The notes: a model not told the origin generated them from the letters alone. Counted from the first letter of the stretch, positions 46,254 through 58,714 are shown. The stretch: DNA of 64,000 bases from Stromatinia cepivora (GCA_014898415.1 RCTD01000001.1:3534001-3598000), one strand, 5' to 3'. Translations and numbers: made by a program.

Positions 46254-48756
46254 ATGACCGCTGTAATTTCAATCTCATCTACCCAAAAAGCCCTTGATAC
46301 TTTCTGGGAGAAGAACCTCACGTCCGATGATATAATTACCCAGTGTATGTTTTGTTCCAACAATAACTTCACATGACTGACCGTATCCAGCACCCAATGT
46401 TCTTCCCAGACATATCTACGAACGACTCGTCGGGGAACACAAGCCCAAGGGCAAGATTTCCGGTTGTAGCGTCAATACCTCCTACGATGCTGCTGTGAAA
46501 GAATGCCAAGCCAAGGTTGCAGCCATCGTGGCAGAATGCAGACGCAATAATACCAAATACACCGATAATGATTTTGATCTCGATGATATGGATTATTGTC
46601 TGAAGCCTCTCACAGTTACAGCACCAGGCACATTGAATGGAGAAGAGTATATAGAGATAGACCCTCCAAAGAAAACAAACACTATGAAGACGGTCATTAC
46701 GCGAACCGGAACCGTGAAGCTGACTGCGGCTAAAGTACGAGGGCCTGCTTGTGCAAAAAGAGTTGGTGATATCTTTGAAACTCCCAAGTTCTTCATTGAG
46801 CATGAGGCTCATGTACAAGATATACGACAAGGTTCAGAAGGAGATTGTTGGTTCATATCTTCTTTGGGATGTCTCACCGTAGACGAGGCATTTTCACGGC
46901 TCATTAATAAACTTTGCCCAAAAAAGGCACGTAATGAGGAAATTGGAGTATACGGATTTGTTTTCTATCGCGATGGGGAATGGGTCTCGGAAATCATTGA
47001 TGACAAACTATACCTTACCAATCCCGATTATGATGATTGCGACGATGATAGAAGATCTGTCTGGGATCGTTCCCATGGAAGACTGGACCCGGAAGCTTCG
47101 CGTATAGAATATAAAAAGACTTTTCAGACAGGCTCGAATGCTTTGTTTTATGGATCTTGCGCCGATCCCAATGAGACCTGGTTACCGTTGATTGAGAAAG
47201 CTTTTGCCAAAGTGCATGGCGACTTTAGTTCAATCAATGGTGGTTGGCCTGGGTGAGCTCTCCTTCATTGCTGCACACAATCAATGTAGTGGATCCTAAC
47301 TCATCACTAGTGAGGGCGTCGAAGATCTTACTGGTGGTGTTACTACCAAATTCCTTTCCTCTGACATTCTAGATAAAGATTCTTTCTGGACTCAAGGTCT
47401 CTTGAAAGTTGGCAATGATTTCATATTCAATGCCGGTACAAGGGATTACACCCATCCGGATCCAGACGAGCTCGGAAGACAAGGTATTGAGGATGACCAC
47501 GCTTACTCTGTTCTTAGAGCGGTGGAATACCAAGGAAATCGTCTTTGTCTCGTGAAGAACCCTTGGGGGGAGACGGAATGGAATGGGCCATGGTCTGATG
47601 GGTCTAAAGAATGGACTAGGGAAGCACTTGATGCCCTCAATCATAAGTTTGGAAACGAAGGTATTTTCTGGATGCCGTATGAAGATTTTCTCAATCGATA
47701 TGATGAAATCTGGAGAACGAGACTCTTTCATTGTGATTGGCTTTGCTGGAATGTTGCACAACACTGGACTACTGTCAATGTACCTTGGTCTGGAGAGTGA
47801 GTAGCTCTTCATTGCGTTTCATATCCTTTTTGAAAGTACAAACATCCGCATGCTAACTCGTCAGTTATAACGAAACTTCCTTTCACTTCGCCATCCCCGA
47901 GCCAACCACAACCGTGATTGTCCTCTCCCAACTTGACAACCGCTACTTTGGTGGCCTTACTGGCCAATATATTTATTCCCTCTCTTTCCATCTCCACTCC
48001 TCAGGACAAAATTCTCACATCGTCCGCGGCTACTCAAGCGGTGATCGTTCCGCAACTACTGAACTTTTTCTCGAGGCAGGTACCTATGAAGTGTTTCCTC
48101 GAGTCACTGGATATCGTGATGATACACTTCCGAAAGTCGAAGATGTGGTCAAGCAGAATTGGCTCGATAGAAGAGACAAATTGATTCAAATTGGTTTGAA
48201 GCATGATATGGCTTATGCTAAGGGTATGATTTATGACGATTTCTCAAAGAACGAGAGAATGTCTCTTGCTACACCCGTCACTCTCACAGCACCCGCTGCT
48301 TTTACCCCACCTAGAACTCCCCCCGTTACAACCTCTACTACTTCTTCCGAAGATGCACCAGACATGGCTGAATATGCATGGAATGCTTCTTGTGTTGTCG
48401 GTCTCAAAGTGTATACGTATCAAACGATAGCAACAATTGGACTAGGAAAGACAGCTGATGCAGTTGAGGTTGAAACAAGTGGAGAGGCGGATAAGAAAGA
48501 ACTGGCGATTCGTAAGCTACTTTCTATACTAGATGACACGTTCTCGAGTAACTTACGAAAGATGAAGATCAAGACGAAAAAGAAAAGTTTAAAGGTAAAG
48601 TGGAATTTTCATAATAGGGAATGGAAGGAGGAGGCTGGATTATGTGATGAGAAAAAAGGGCGTAAGAGAGAGAAGAGGGAGACGAAGAGGGAATGGAAAA
48701 GGGAACGGAAAAGAGAGAAGAGGAGGGAGAAGAGAAGGAGGAAAGTGAGAGTGTAG
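46254..48756 (+). CDS. Calpain-type cysteine protease (776 aa) with basic C-terminal tail
   Basis: An intracellular cysteine endopeptidase of the calpain (CysPc) family. Exons: 46254-46344, 46391-47252, 47311-47796 and 47865-48756; introns 46, 58 and 68 bp. The protease core has the complete triad: C183 in SEGDCWFISS, H381 in EDDHAYSV and N401 in VKNPWGETEW. GGWPGEGVEDLTGG and the PWSDGSKEW block are also typical. A beta-sandwich-like region follows (about 480-590: FHFAIPEPTTTV, LDNRYFGG, PRVTGY). The last 40 residues are almost all Lys, Arg and Glu (KREKRETKREWKRERK), suggesting a helix or nucleic-acid/nuclear targeting. There are no EF hands, as usual for non-classical fungal calpains. Substrates are unknown. 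Confidence 0.92.
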
Positions 48757-50603
48757 ATTGATAGACTTGGGATGAGGTTTAAGGTTTGAGGTTTGATACT
48801 AGATATGAATATCCCTATACGAGAAATGCGGCTGAAGTTTGAAAGCAACACTATCCTCTGGAGTCTGGCAGTATTATACAAGATCTATTTTTACTCAATT
48901 GTTTCGTGACCTAGAATACATACCAAAAGTCTAACAAACACCCACATATCTGAATACATTGGGATCAGCATCTCTCCGTTTCCTATAAAATACACACATT
49001 TTAGAAGAAAATATGACATCATGATAATATCATAAAATCATACCAGTTAATAGTGGCTGAGAATTTTTTCGTCACTAACAATATCATAAAAATTTTGAAA
49101 CAGGTCCCCGTTGGCTGTCCTGCCCTGACCAGGTCTTCGAGCAAAGATTCATATTTCCTCGATGGTGACAACCCGGATTTTTCCCTGTTGGAACTTGTAT
49201 ATTTGAAATTGGAGTATTATAGAAGGAGGGTTATGTGAATATATATGTAAAAGTTTGTATCCAAAGAAATCATCTACTCTAAATACAAAATGCCATTTTA
49301 CGCATACTAAAAATTAGATTTCCAAAATCCGATCTCCATCCTCCGAACTAACTCCTAATTTAACCTTTGATTCAATACAATCATACAATCAAAAATAAAT
49401 ATCTAAAAAATTGATATATAGTCCTCAAACTTCAACTATCAACTCTGAATCATAATCCCGGTCCCAGTCTCGGTCCGAATCTCAAAACCGACATCAACCT
49501 CACCTAAGAAAATCAACTACAAGATCTTCAATATATACACTCAACACTAGACCTACAACATCTACATCTACATCTTTATCTAAAATTTTACCTGTGAGAA
49601 AAATGAGAGGGGAGAGGGAAGACGGAAGACGGATGGAAAAGGAGAAGGAGAGGGATATAAATAATAGTAATTATGTTGTTGATTTGGAGAAGGAAAAGTA
49701 CTTTTGAAGGCGGTTAGGGTTCTTGGGGCAGGATGAGGACGGGAAGGATGGGGAGGGAAAGATGAAAGTAGAATGATTTTGGATGGCGGGGATGGGTTAA
49801 CGTTGGTTGTGCGTTGGGGGGGGGGGGGGGGGGGCGTTAGTGGTGGAGAAGGGGAGGAGTAAGGGGATGAAAATAAGGGTGAAGAAGCGGGACGAGAAGA
49901 GGTAACTAATAATTGGTCGGACGAGTGTAGGAGAATAGGTCATTTGGCAATTTATGGACGGTATTTTTGAGATGAGAAATAGAGCTAGAAATCCATTATT
50001 TCTAGTTTAATCCAATATTACCAATTAATACCATTCAAATCCCGCATAAATGCCGCTTTCTCCCGAGTGAATTAAATACAACAAATTTTGGTTATGTATA
50101 AGTAGTTTTGCTGGTGAATCAAATCGCTTTCCTTTCAGTTTCAGGCTCTGCATGATCATTAACCTGTTTTTTGAGTACCTTTCACATTACTCTCAAATAA
50201 CACAATCAAGCACTTGTTTCTATATTACATGAGAAGTTCTTGATCCTTCAAAAGGTGATAGACTAATTACTATGTTTTTTATATTGGGGGCTCACTTGTG
50301 TTTCGCAAGGAGAGGATGAACTCGTTATCATTGCTATTTCTCTTAGATTTGGATGCGTCAACTTGTTTTCACTGTCGTCTTTTTATTTGCAGGAACATAT
50401 GAGGTTTTTCGAAGAATATCGGGATAGATGGGTTGTGCTGATCAATGACCCTTATGATTTACCTTCACCTCAATACATCAACTCAACCTCCACGAATCCA
50501 TATTTCTCAAACCCAATAATAGTAATTATATCTCAGTCTTCCTGCAAATTTTAAACTACCAATTTCCTATTATCTCAACAAGGCATACTACCTTCAAACT
50601 CTC
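48757..50603. other. Convergent intergenic, about 1.8 kb, with poly-G tract
   Basis: No gene is supported. A purine-rich section runs from about 49600 to 49890 and contains 19 consecutive G residues at 49816-49834 between two CGTT tetramers. Small frames at 49053-49238 and 50363-50554 have no signature. Confidence 0.4.
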
Positions 50604-52290
50604 TTACACCTTTTCTGCCGCCGGATCCAAATATCTCAATGCACTTCCCACCAAATACAAACTACCCGTTACCAAACACTCCATAGCATGATTTTGGTAC
50701 CCGATTTTTGTGGCTAAATGTATCGCAGCCGCATTATTAGGTTCTAGGAGAATACTAGAGTTGGGTGAGAGATTTTGCCATGTTTGGGCGTAGGAACGCA
50801 TGGCCGAGATATCGGAGTCAGTAATTTTCGAGGCTGTGGGTAGTTAGTTAAATAAGTTGCAGATGAGATAAGGGGGAAGAGAAGGCGCTTACTATCATCC
50901 CAATCAGTCGTAAAGATTATATGCTTAATTTTACATCTGTGTCTCTCCAACGCCTTTGCCAAACTCTCGACGACCTTTTCCCCACCCCCTCTTGTCCGAT
51001 GAGCAAAAACCACTACTTTTGGATTTCCCGACTCCTCATAATTCAAGATCGTCTGTTTCATTCTCCGGAGTGCATATGAGAAAGGAGACAGTGTAGCTTC
51101 TTCACAAACACTCAGCGCAAACCATTCCGCCGCTTTAGGAGCAGTTTGAGGATGATGTGCACCATCCAGAAACCAAGAATTTTGTCCTACTTCTACCTTT
51201 TGGAAACGGCCAGGCCAAAAAAATCGATCGAGACCAATGGAGATATCTTCGGAGGAAAGAGGACGATATTTCTCATTGCATAGGGAGATGAGATATGCAT
51301 CTGTGAGGGCAAGTGCCAATGAGCATTCGTATCGCTTGATGTCTGTTTTGAGCGCATGTGCAGTAATCGGAAGACGATGATCTTCAGTTACAAAGTTCAA
51401 AGCCACTCCTTTTTCGTTCGCACGTTCTTCGAGAACTTTCCGTACCTCGGGATCTTGTGGGATAGAAAATGCAGGAGCATTGGTTTTCATGATACCTCCG
51501 GCATGCCAAGCCAGATCTGTAGAAGAAGGAATACCCGCTTCAATATAATCTGCGTGAATCTGAGCAATGCCCACAGCTGTAGGTTTGACAAAGTTCGTAA
51601 AGTCGTTTTCTCCTCCGCCATGAGTTTCCATAATAACCATATCAGCTTCCTCGCCAATAAATGCACAAACAGCAACTAGTAGTCTCAATTGCATATAATC
51701 TGGCATCATCGTCTCGGAAAATTTGCTGGATAGAATCTCCCATACTTCGAAGAAATATCTGGCAAATTTGTCCTCTGATATTGGTTTGGAATTGATCTTG
51801 ATTGGTTCTCGGATGTTTGGAGAGTAGGGGTTGGTGTACAAACCGATTTTCCTCAATACACCTGTTCTAGAAGCATAGGATGAGAGGAAGGATTTTACGA
51901 ACATGCATGTGGATGCTTTGCCTTTTGTTCCGGCAATATGGATGACGTGGAACTCTTTATGCTGTAGATATGATTAGAGTATTTTCTGAGGCGGAGGATG
52001 TTGCTTACTGTATACCCAAGAGCATCAAGCCACCCATCCATTCCATCATCCCCAGCCCTGGTTGGATTACCTCCTAATGTACTCAACCTGTTATTTGTTC
52101 TCTCGTTGGAAGAATCCTGTCCATCACTAGTACCACATGTCGTTTTCTTCAGTAATTGAGAAGCTCTACTACGTCTGGTCATTTTAACGCGATCTTTTCT
52201 ACTTTCAAGTAGTGTAATAGCATTCTAGTCGGTTGTTAGTACGTGGTGTAAGGAAAATGAGAGGAAACTTACTCGATAAGATCGCTCCAT
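50604..52290 (-). CDS. Folylpolyglutamate synthase (510 aa)
   Basis: Adds glutamates to folate with ATP, needed to retain folates for one-carbon metabolism; fungal homologs act in cytosol and mitochondria. Exons (minus): 52273-52290, 52009-52224, 50893-51961 and 50604-50833, with introns of 48, 47 and 59 bp. The first exon has only 18 nt (MERSYR), followed by NAITLLESRK, which matches the family start. The P-loop is IAGTKGKASTCMF (the family usually has GTKGKGST). KIGLYTNPYSP, METHGGGENDFTNF and FLDGAHHPQTA are the other nucleotide and folate blocks. The C-terminal domain has VVVFAHRTRGGGEKV and ends near LEPNNAAAIHLA. Length fits folylpolyglutamate synthase (yeast MET7 type) rather than the shorter dihydrofolate synthase. 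Intact. Confidence 0.92.
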
Positions 52291-54136
52291 TTCGTCCTGA
52301 TTTGTTACACTAGATTCAGTTGTAACAATCAAAAATGAAGTATAAAGCCAAGCCGCGAGCAGGATTGAAAAAGTAATCTCTTATCCCAAGCCATGACGTT
52401 AATTAAGGTCTTGTTGGGACTGACCACATCTTTCACATTTGCAAGCAAAGAAACACTAATGGCTGGTCATTATTACACACATCGCGACAGTGTAGGCCAC
52501 GAGGATTTCACAATTGGTCGTAGATGGTCTTTCCAACGGTGAGGCGAAGTGAAATGAAAACCATGTATTGTTAATGGTATAGGAAAATTGGCGCCCAGAA
52601 AATATAGGATTGTTGGTGAGAGAGGCCTGGAATGCAATTGAGGCCCATTATCAGGCGAACCTGTATCAGGGAAGGCCTGGGCTTCACTGCCACTTGGTAA
52701 AGATCAAGAATTATTGAAAGAAGACAATTATGAAGTACCATGAGCCGCAACAGAATTTACGTTCATGGATGGAGGAAATATTCATCAACCGGATTTGAAG
52801 TGTCGAACGAAGATTTCCAGGACAGCAGCACATCCAGCAGTTCCCTCTCAGCCCTGTAAGCTTTGGCATGCATGCCTAAAATATAGTGAGGATCCCTAAG
52901 TGCGTGTTGTAAGATTAGTAAGCAGGCCGTGCGTGACCTCACTTCATAAAATCCAAGCAACATATATGATCAGGAACACTATCAAAGATATATATACTAT
53001 GAGTTGCTCTCGATACGACAAACCATTCGTGATTCACCGTCCTGTCGGGATTCATAGACCATATTTAATTGTGCGTGGCCTCACTATCGCTCTCTCTCAA
53101 TCTAAAGCTTACGAGGTATTCCGGAGAAGTTTTTGGAAAAGGTTACAATCCCATTGAGCAAGCTAAGGTTGATGAAATTGAAAGAATATGATTCAAAGAA
53201 AGAGAGGAGGGGGTTAATATGAAGTAATGGGATTATCTTCAGCAATTCAGGGATGATTCTTATTTTATAAGATTTCAACCCTAGTAGCCATATTCTAGGG
53301 CTTGCATTTTGAGGCGATTGTCGAAGACGGTTCCGGACAATTCTTCCTTGGCTTTCCTACAGTTTTTCACGATCACAAGCCTTTCAACTATCACTTTCAT
53401 TCGCAAAGCATCGAACACGACATAGATGATTTACTGCAGATCAAATCATGGTTACGAGGCATCGACAACATGGCTATTGTTGTCCAAGACTCAAGGGCTA
53501 CACAAGTTACCAATTCGTGTTGATGTAGTATCCAGCTTGTGTTACTCAAGTATCCAACGGAATATGGGAAAGCAGAACGCCATCAAACCCCACAATCTGT
53601 CTTCAGTTACACATTAATCGAAGTTGTGAGACTAAAAAGTTGAAACATGGCATATTGTACACGTATTGTGGGCACAAATGACATTCCATGTCGGAAAATA
53701 GAAGGGTTTCACAGGTCGTACAAAAACGATGACATTGAGGCATTTTGGTCTTCAAACAAAAAGAAGCATACGAAATGACATGATCTACGCTTAATTAACT
53801 TCCTCTGGTCATTCATATCTCAAACGTTGGAGTGAAGTGTTACAGAGGTTTTTCATGTCACCCCCGGCCCGCAAATTCGCTATAACTAATACTTGATGGT
53901 CGAATAGATTCCCTTGTTGGGAATTCTCCGAAATCAACTACATCCTAAAGATAAAACAGTTCCCTCAACTCCAAACCGCAGTATGCAACCAAACCACCCA
54001 GACGTCGCCGAAACACGTAAAAGAGTGTCCCGATGTTCACCAGCCCATGTAGTACCCAGTGACTACCAAACGCCAACCAAATCATCCATCGGTAGTTCGG
54101 CGAACACCCGTTTTCTCTTATCGTTGCAAGTTATGA
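52291..54136. other. Intergenic, about 1.85 kb
   Basis: No gene is supported. The minus-strand frame at 52763-52963 ends in a plausible polar peptide (AYRAERELLDVLLSW), but no upstream exon can be joined to it. Other frames near 53302-53617 overlap each other and show no domain. The promoter of folylpolyglutamate synthase must be at the left end. Confidence 0.4.
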
Positions 54137-54925
54137 CTACTGTCTCTGCTGCTCAGCCAGCGATCCAGCCAACATGGAAACCTCGCTCTCTGCCAACGAG
54201 TGTGCTCTCCTGGTAGCTTCCTCTAAGACTTCATCCAACTCCTCCAATCCGCGTTTAATTCGTGCCTCGATAATTTCCTTGGTGCCAACCCTACGCGCCA
54301 ACGAATTATAGTACAACTGATCTGGTGTGAGATTTATACCCACGTACTCCGAAGTCGTGGGTGATATGACTGTAGGTACTTCAGCTACCGGTGTCGCGTG
54401 CGGTCCCTGATTTCTCTTGTGGATTGACCATACTATGCGGGCAGGTCCTGGCGACTGCGGCTGCATGATACGCGTGTCAGGAATCGGTACAATATTCGGT
54501 GTGAAACAACCATCCTTAATCTTCAACACGACGATCTTTTTCGATACCAACGTCTTCATCGGTGGCGCCAAAGGTCTCGCCACTCGAACTTCATGATCTG
54601 GTAATTTTGATCGCTTCGGAGTGGGTGCATGAGAAGTCACCAGCGCATGCTCAATTGTGCGAGCTTGTCGAATGCGACTCAGAACACCTTTACATATTTG
54701 TGCAGCGTTGGTACGAATGTTCGTATGGGTTTTTAATTCATTTCTCAATCGCCACTCTAGATGCTCGAGTGTTTGACCAGTAGTTTTTAGTTCGTGGAAT
54801 CGTTCTTCTGCCAAATGATGAATTCTCGCGAAACGTACTAGCGGATGTGTTAGTTTTGTTGTTGTGAACTCCTCCTTTCTTCCTGATTTAGAAAGTGCTT
54901 TACCAGACATTGTGTGTGGTAGCAC
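54137..54925 (-). CDS. Hypothetical protein with C-terminal coiled coil (262 aa)
   Basis: I do not recognise it. The frame is open and codon use resembles its neighbours. The N-terminal half is basic and helical (FARIHHLAEERFHELKTTGQ, RRLRNEL-like heptads), the middle is Pro-rich (PTPKRSKLPDH, IMQPQSPGPARIVW) and the last 60 residues form a charged helix (KEIIEARIKRGLEELDEVLE). There is no signal peptide or membrane segment. A second in-frame ATG at residue 6 (MSGKALSKSG) is an alternative start. A 13-bp tandem repeat lies 350 bp upstream. It may be nuclear or scaffold-like, but this is only a guess from composition. Confidence 0.6.
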   Translation of the reverse strand: MLPHTMSGKALSKSGRKEEFTTTKLTHPLVRFARIHHLAEERFHELKTTGQTLEHLEWRLRNELKTHTNIRTNAAQICKGVLSRIRQARTIEHALVTSHAPTPKRSKLPDHEVRVARPLAPPMKTLVSKKIVVLKIKDGCFTPNIVPIPDTRIMQPQSPGPARIVWSIHKRNQGPHATPVAEVPTVISPTTSEYVGINLTPDQLYYNSLARRVGTKEIIEARIKRGLEELDEVLEEATRRAHSLAESEVSMLAGSLAEQQRQ

Positions 54926-56141
54926 TATTGGTTAGTAGATTATCAGTATAAGTAAACTGATATTTAGGAATGTGCCGCTCTGGAGGTACGCGGCCCGACT
55001 TCAACAATCAAAATGATGGAGATTGAAGTCTCCTGCCGGTATCGGTATCGATTTTAGAAGTCGCGACCGACAAGAACCAGATATCTCTAGAATAAGCAAG
55101 TGCTAAAGGGAAAATGTTACAAGAAGTTGATGTATCTTGTGCTATGCTTGGTAGGGGTATTGTGTTCTCTTGTCGTTGATGTTCTTGTGTTGTGGAAAGG
55201 ATGGGGAGAACACAATCTCAGAGGTTGTGTTGGGACCTATTTAAACCCTCGAGATGTTTTGAAAACATTCGCAACCCTATTCTTGAACCATGTTCTTGAA
55301 CCGTATTCTTCGACCGTGTTCTCCAACCGTATTCTCCAACCATATTCTTACTATGGCGCAATAACAAAGATTGGCGAATAACCGTACGTAAATGAAGTGA
55401 ATGCCGTACTAGCGATACGGAAATTCACTTTTGATATATGGTACGCCAATTTTGAATGGACTCTACGGTATATGAAGCTGGGGAACCTTGGCTTTCGATT
55501 ACGGCAGGAAGTAGAATGTTTTTGACAGAGTATTTAAATACTTCAGATGAGTGTACCTGAAAGCTCTTCTCCTTTGAACTGGAAAGAGTTGGAACATCTC
55601 AGAGATCTCCAACTATGTTGATGAGCTGAAGAGCCGATGAGCTTCTAACCTGAAGAATGCTCTCTCTTCATCTGCCCGATGTGTTGAAGCTTTGTAGGTA
55701 ACTATACCATGTTTAATACATAGATAAATAATAAATTCCGATATAGCGAGCTCGCGTTTGTCCGATTCCATACCTCTGGTAATGTAGCTCATCATGTTTT
55801 GAATGCTGTGGATATGCGAGTATCATCTAAATATTAATAATCATCACCAAATTATAGTCGTATCAGCATCGATTACTGAGAAAGCTAGTGGTGGTGAGGT
55901 GTTTACATATGGTATAATATTCCTTATGTATAGAATCTATTATCCCGTCTAACATCTTTCGAATTGATGAATAACCGTGTCTGGATTTCTTCCAAAATCC
56001 TTCCACGTAATTCCCACCCCCCTCGTCCCTAAACAAACCCAGAATATGGTGCCCATTCATAATCCAACTCGTCATATTATACCCCTCTAACCCTTACCAA
56101 AACCGAATTCCCTATCCCAATCCTAATCCCAATCCCACAAC
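54926..56141. other. Intergenic with a 13-bp minisatellite
   Basis: Upstream of the hypothetical coiled-coil gene. Apart from the repeat at 55279-55343 it has no gene-like frame I trust; those at 55613-55795 and 55863-56075 lack features. From 56080 to 56300 the plus strand is strongly C-rich because it is the antisense of the G-rich end of the monooxygenase remnant. Confidence 0.4.
55279..55343. repeat. Five tandem copies of a 13-bp repeat
   Basis: Units read ATTCTTGAACCAT, GTTCTTGAACCGT, ATTCTTCGACCGT, GTTCTCCAACCGT and ATTCTCCAACCAT, five in a row without gaps. Changes between units are few and mostly transitions. It is about 350 bp upstream of the start of the 262-residue protein. It could be a minisatellite or an array of binding sites. 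Confidence 0.85.
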
Positions 56142-57298
56142 TCACAACACATCCGCCTCCCCCCAATACCAAGTATCATCACCCACCCCCTCACCCTCCC
56201 TCACCGAAAACCCATTCCCCAAATACCCAAACCTATTTTCCTCCCCACTACTTCCTTCTCCAACTCCTCCCACTCCCCTTCCACTCCTCCACTCAAAATC
56301 CTCCCACCGAGGCGCCTCCAACATATGAAAAAAATGCGGCTGACTCCCCGGATGCAGAGCCAATACCGGCCCCCTCACTCTTTCCATTCCGATACCAAGA
56401 ACGTACTCCCTCATCCGTCCAAACCGTTCTCGACATAAAATTAGCTATGTGTTCAGCATAGTCTTTTACGGCTGCGAGTAAGGGTCTAAAGGAAGAAATA
56501 TTTTCTACTTGGCATTTTTGGATGAATTTTAGTGCGGAGGCGCTGAGTTGTTCGGTGGTTATGGGGATGGCGCCGTGGGCTAGGGGACCATTTGGGCCGA
56601 GGAATGCTGGGGTTTGTATTAGTTTTGAGAGGAGTTACGGGTTGCGGGTGGAGGGAGCTTACTGATATAATTCGGCATACCAGGAACCATACACGACATA
56701 TACGCCTGACATGATTTTTCTCTCCAAAGATCCTGCAAATTTCCGTATTCACCAATAATCAAAAAGCGTGGAATGAAAGAACAATTGAAACCCGTAGCGC
56801 AAACAATAGCGTCGACTTCGATCACTTCGCCATTTGTCAGTTTGATACCGTTAGATTGCACCTCTTTAATGCTAGATGTGATGAAGTCAACATTTGGCTG
56901 TGTTAAAGCTTTTAAATAGCCGACGCCGGGAGTTACTCGACGACATCCGATAGGAAAAAATGGTATTAGTGCTTCGGGAGATGTTTGTCGTAGTTGAGGG
57001 CTTCGGCCATGCACAGCGAGATGACGTGTTTGGCTTCTAGTGCTTCGGGGCTGCCTCGTAGGATCTTGTATTTGGATTAGACAGTGGATGAAACTTAAGA
57101 TAAAAGTCTACTCACAGTTTTGAATCGCTTATTAGACAGAGCTTCAATGGCCTTTAGAAACTTTGTGCAAACAACGAGCTCCAACCAGGATTCGGTGTAT
57201 GAGAGAATTGATAATTATGAGAAGGATCATCAGAAGCACATCCGGGGTAGCAGTTCTCAAACCACGTACCACCAATTTCGGGGTTCTATTATAGACAA
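56142..57298 (-). pseudogene. Flavin-containing monooxygenase, truncated and frameshifted
   Basis: The minus strand keeps blocks of a Baeyer-Villiger-type FAD monooxygenase. Next to the LTR it reads EIGGTWFENCYPGCASD and HNYQFSHTPNPGWSS, the block that follows the FAD GxGxxG motif; that motif is missing because the gene stops at 57298 where a Copia LTR begins. FPIGCRRVTPGVGYL, VDAIVCATGFN and WYRNG follow, then FFHMLEAPRWEDFEW. Only about 110 codons separate the first and second blocks where homologs have far more, so an internal piece is also lost. One extra G in the run GGGGG near 56370 shifts the frame between WYRNGKSEG and PVLALHPGS. An intron fits 56590-56660. No functional product is expected. 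Confidence 0.85.
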
Positions 57299-57703
57299 TG
57301 TGAGAATTCCTAATAAGTTATTAAATCACTTAATAATATTAGCCGAACCAATAATTATATGATTATATGATATATTAATAATATCATTTAATATTATTAA
57401 ATTTTATTATTATATAAAAATTCGATTATACATTATATTAGAATGATTTATAATGAAATAGAATTAATAGAAGCATATAGAACTTTCTTATTATTTGAAT
57501 TGAATATTATTAATTGTTGTTTTTTTGTTATATAAAATGATTCTATAAGATTCGATTTAAAAAATCGATTTTGTTTAAAATTACAAAAATATTCTTTAAA
57601 GAATTCTTTGAAAAAATAAATAAATAAAAATTTAATATTTAATATATACACAATTCTGACTTCAGTATTATCTTATTATTCATATATTCAATCATTCCTT
57701 AAC
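57299..57703 (+). repeat. Old Copia LTR R0, left part (interrupted by element R)
   Basis: It starts TGTGAGAATTCC and aligns along its length with the 529-bp LTR of element R, but is far more mutated. At 57703/57708 it is broken by insertion of R and resumes at 62796. It directly abuts the truncated monooxygenase. Confidence 0.85.
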
Positions 57704-57708
57704 TAAAT

Positions 57709-58237
57709 TATAAGAATTTCTAATAAGTTTATTAAATCACTTAATAATATTAACCGAACCGATCGTTATATGGTCACGTGATATATTAATAATATAATTT
57801 AATATTATTAAATTTTATTATTATATGAAATTTCGATCATATATCATACTAGAATGATTTATAATGGAATAGAATGTGATGGAAGCGTATAGAACTTTCT
57901 TATTTCTAAGGTTAAATATTATTGGTTACTATTTCATTTCATTATATAAAATGATTCTATAAGATTCGATTTAAATCGATCTTATTTATAATCATAGAAT
58001 ATTATAGAATTTCATAGAATCTTATCAAATACTATAAATAAGAAGATTTTCTTCAAAGAATTCTTCTGAAAAACAAGCAAAATAAATTCAATATTCAATA
58101 CACTCATATTTTGACTTCAATCATTATATATTCGATTACCCTTTTAAGCTATATAACTAAGTCTTCCACTATAATAATAATGAATAGTATTATTATTATA
58201 TTATTCATTATTATTAACCAATCAACCTCCTCCAAGA
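57709..58237 (+). repeat. 5' LTR of Copia element R (529 bp)
   Basis: It contains a CACGTGAT site near 57775 and ends in CCTCCTCCAAGA. The three differences from the 3' LTR are at GATCGTTAT/GATGGTTAT, TCAATCATT/TCAACCATT and ATAATGAAT/ATAGTGAAT. Confidence 0.92.
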
Positions 58238-58714
58238 GATTATAAGCCCAGCTAGTTAATTAACTAGCTTAAAAAGGGTATTAGCTTGATTTAAAACTAT
58301 AATATTATAGCTATTAAACCGTCGAATATAATTATATCAATATAATATCGATATTATATTGAAATACCATCGAAAATAAACCCTAAAGCCTGCATCCCTA
58401 AAGCTAAACCTAATTGAGCAAATAAAATTAGGTCCCTAGACGATATATTTAAGCTATACGCTACCCATAACGGGTGATATATCAATTTCTTTATACCAAA
58501 ATGTCCTAACTTGATTAGGCTTTATTTTATACAGTTTAAAATAAAGATCTAATTTAAGAGGTGGTTGGTTTATAATTTTTAATCGAATTAATTTCGATAT
58601 CAATTCGAATCATAATCGAAATCCATTCAAAATTTTAATATTAAATTCATCAAAATTAGTATTAATTTTATATTAGATTAAAAGTTTATATAGTTTATAT
58701 ATAAAGGCTTAAAA
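58238..58714 (+). other. Leader of element R between 5' LTR and gag
   Basis: About 480 bp. It begins GATTATAAGCCCAGCTAG, where a primer binding site is expected, but I cannot assign the tRNA. It contains no coding frame. Confidence 0.5.

Noticed and set aside
33142..57298. Secondary-metabolite cluster (MFS transporter, amine oxidase, monooxygenase)
   Set aside because: No polyketide, peptide or terpene backbone gene, the monooxygenase is dead and the genes are separated by unrelated ones.
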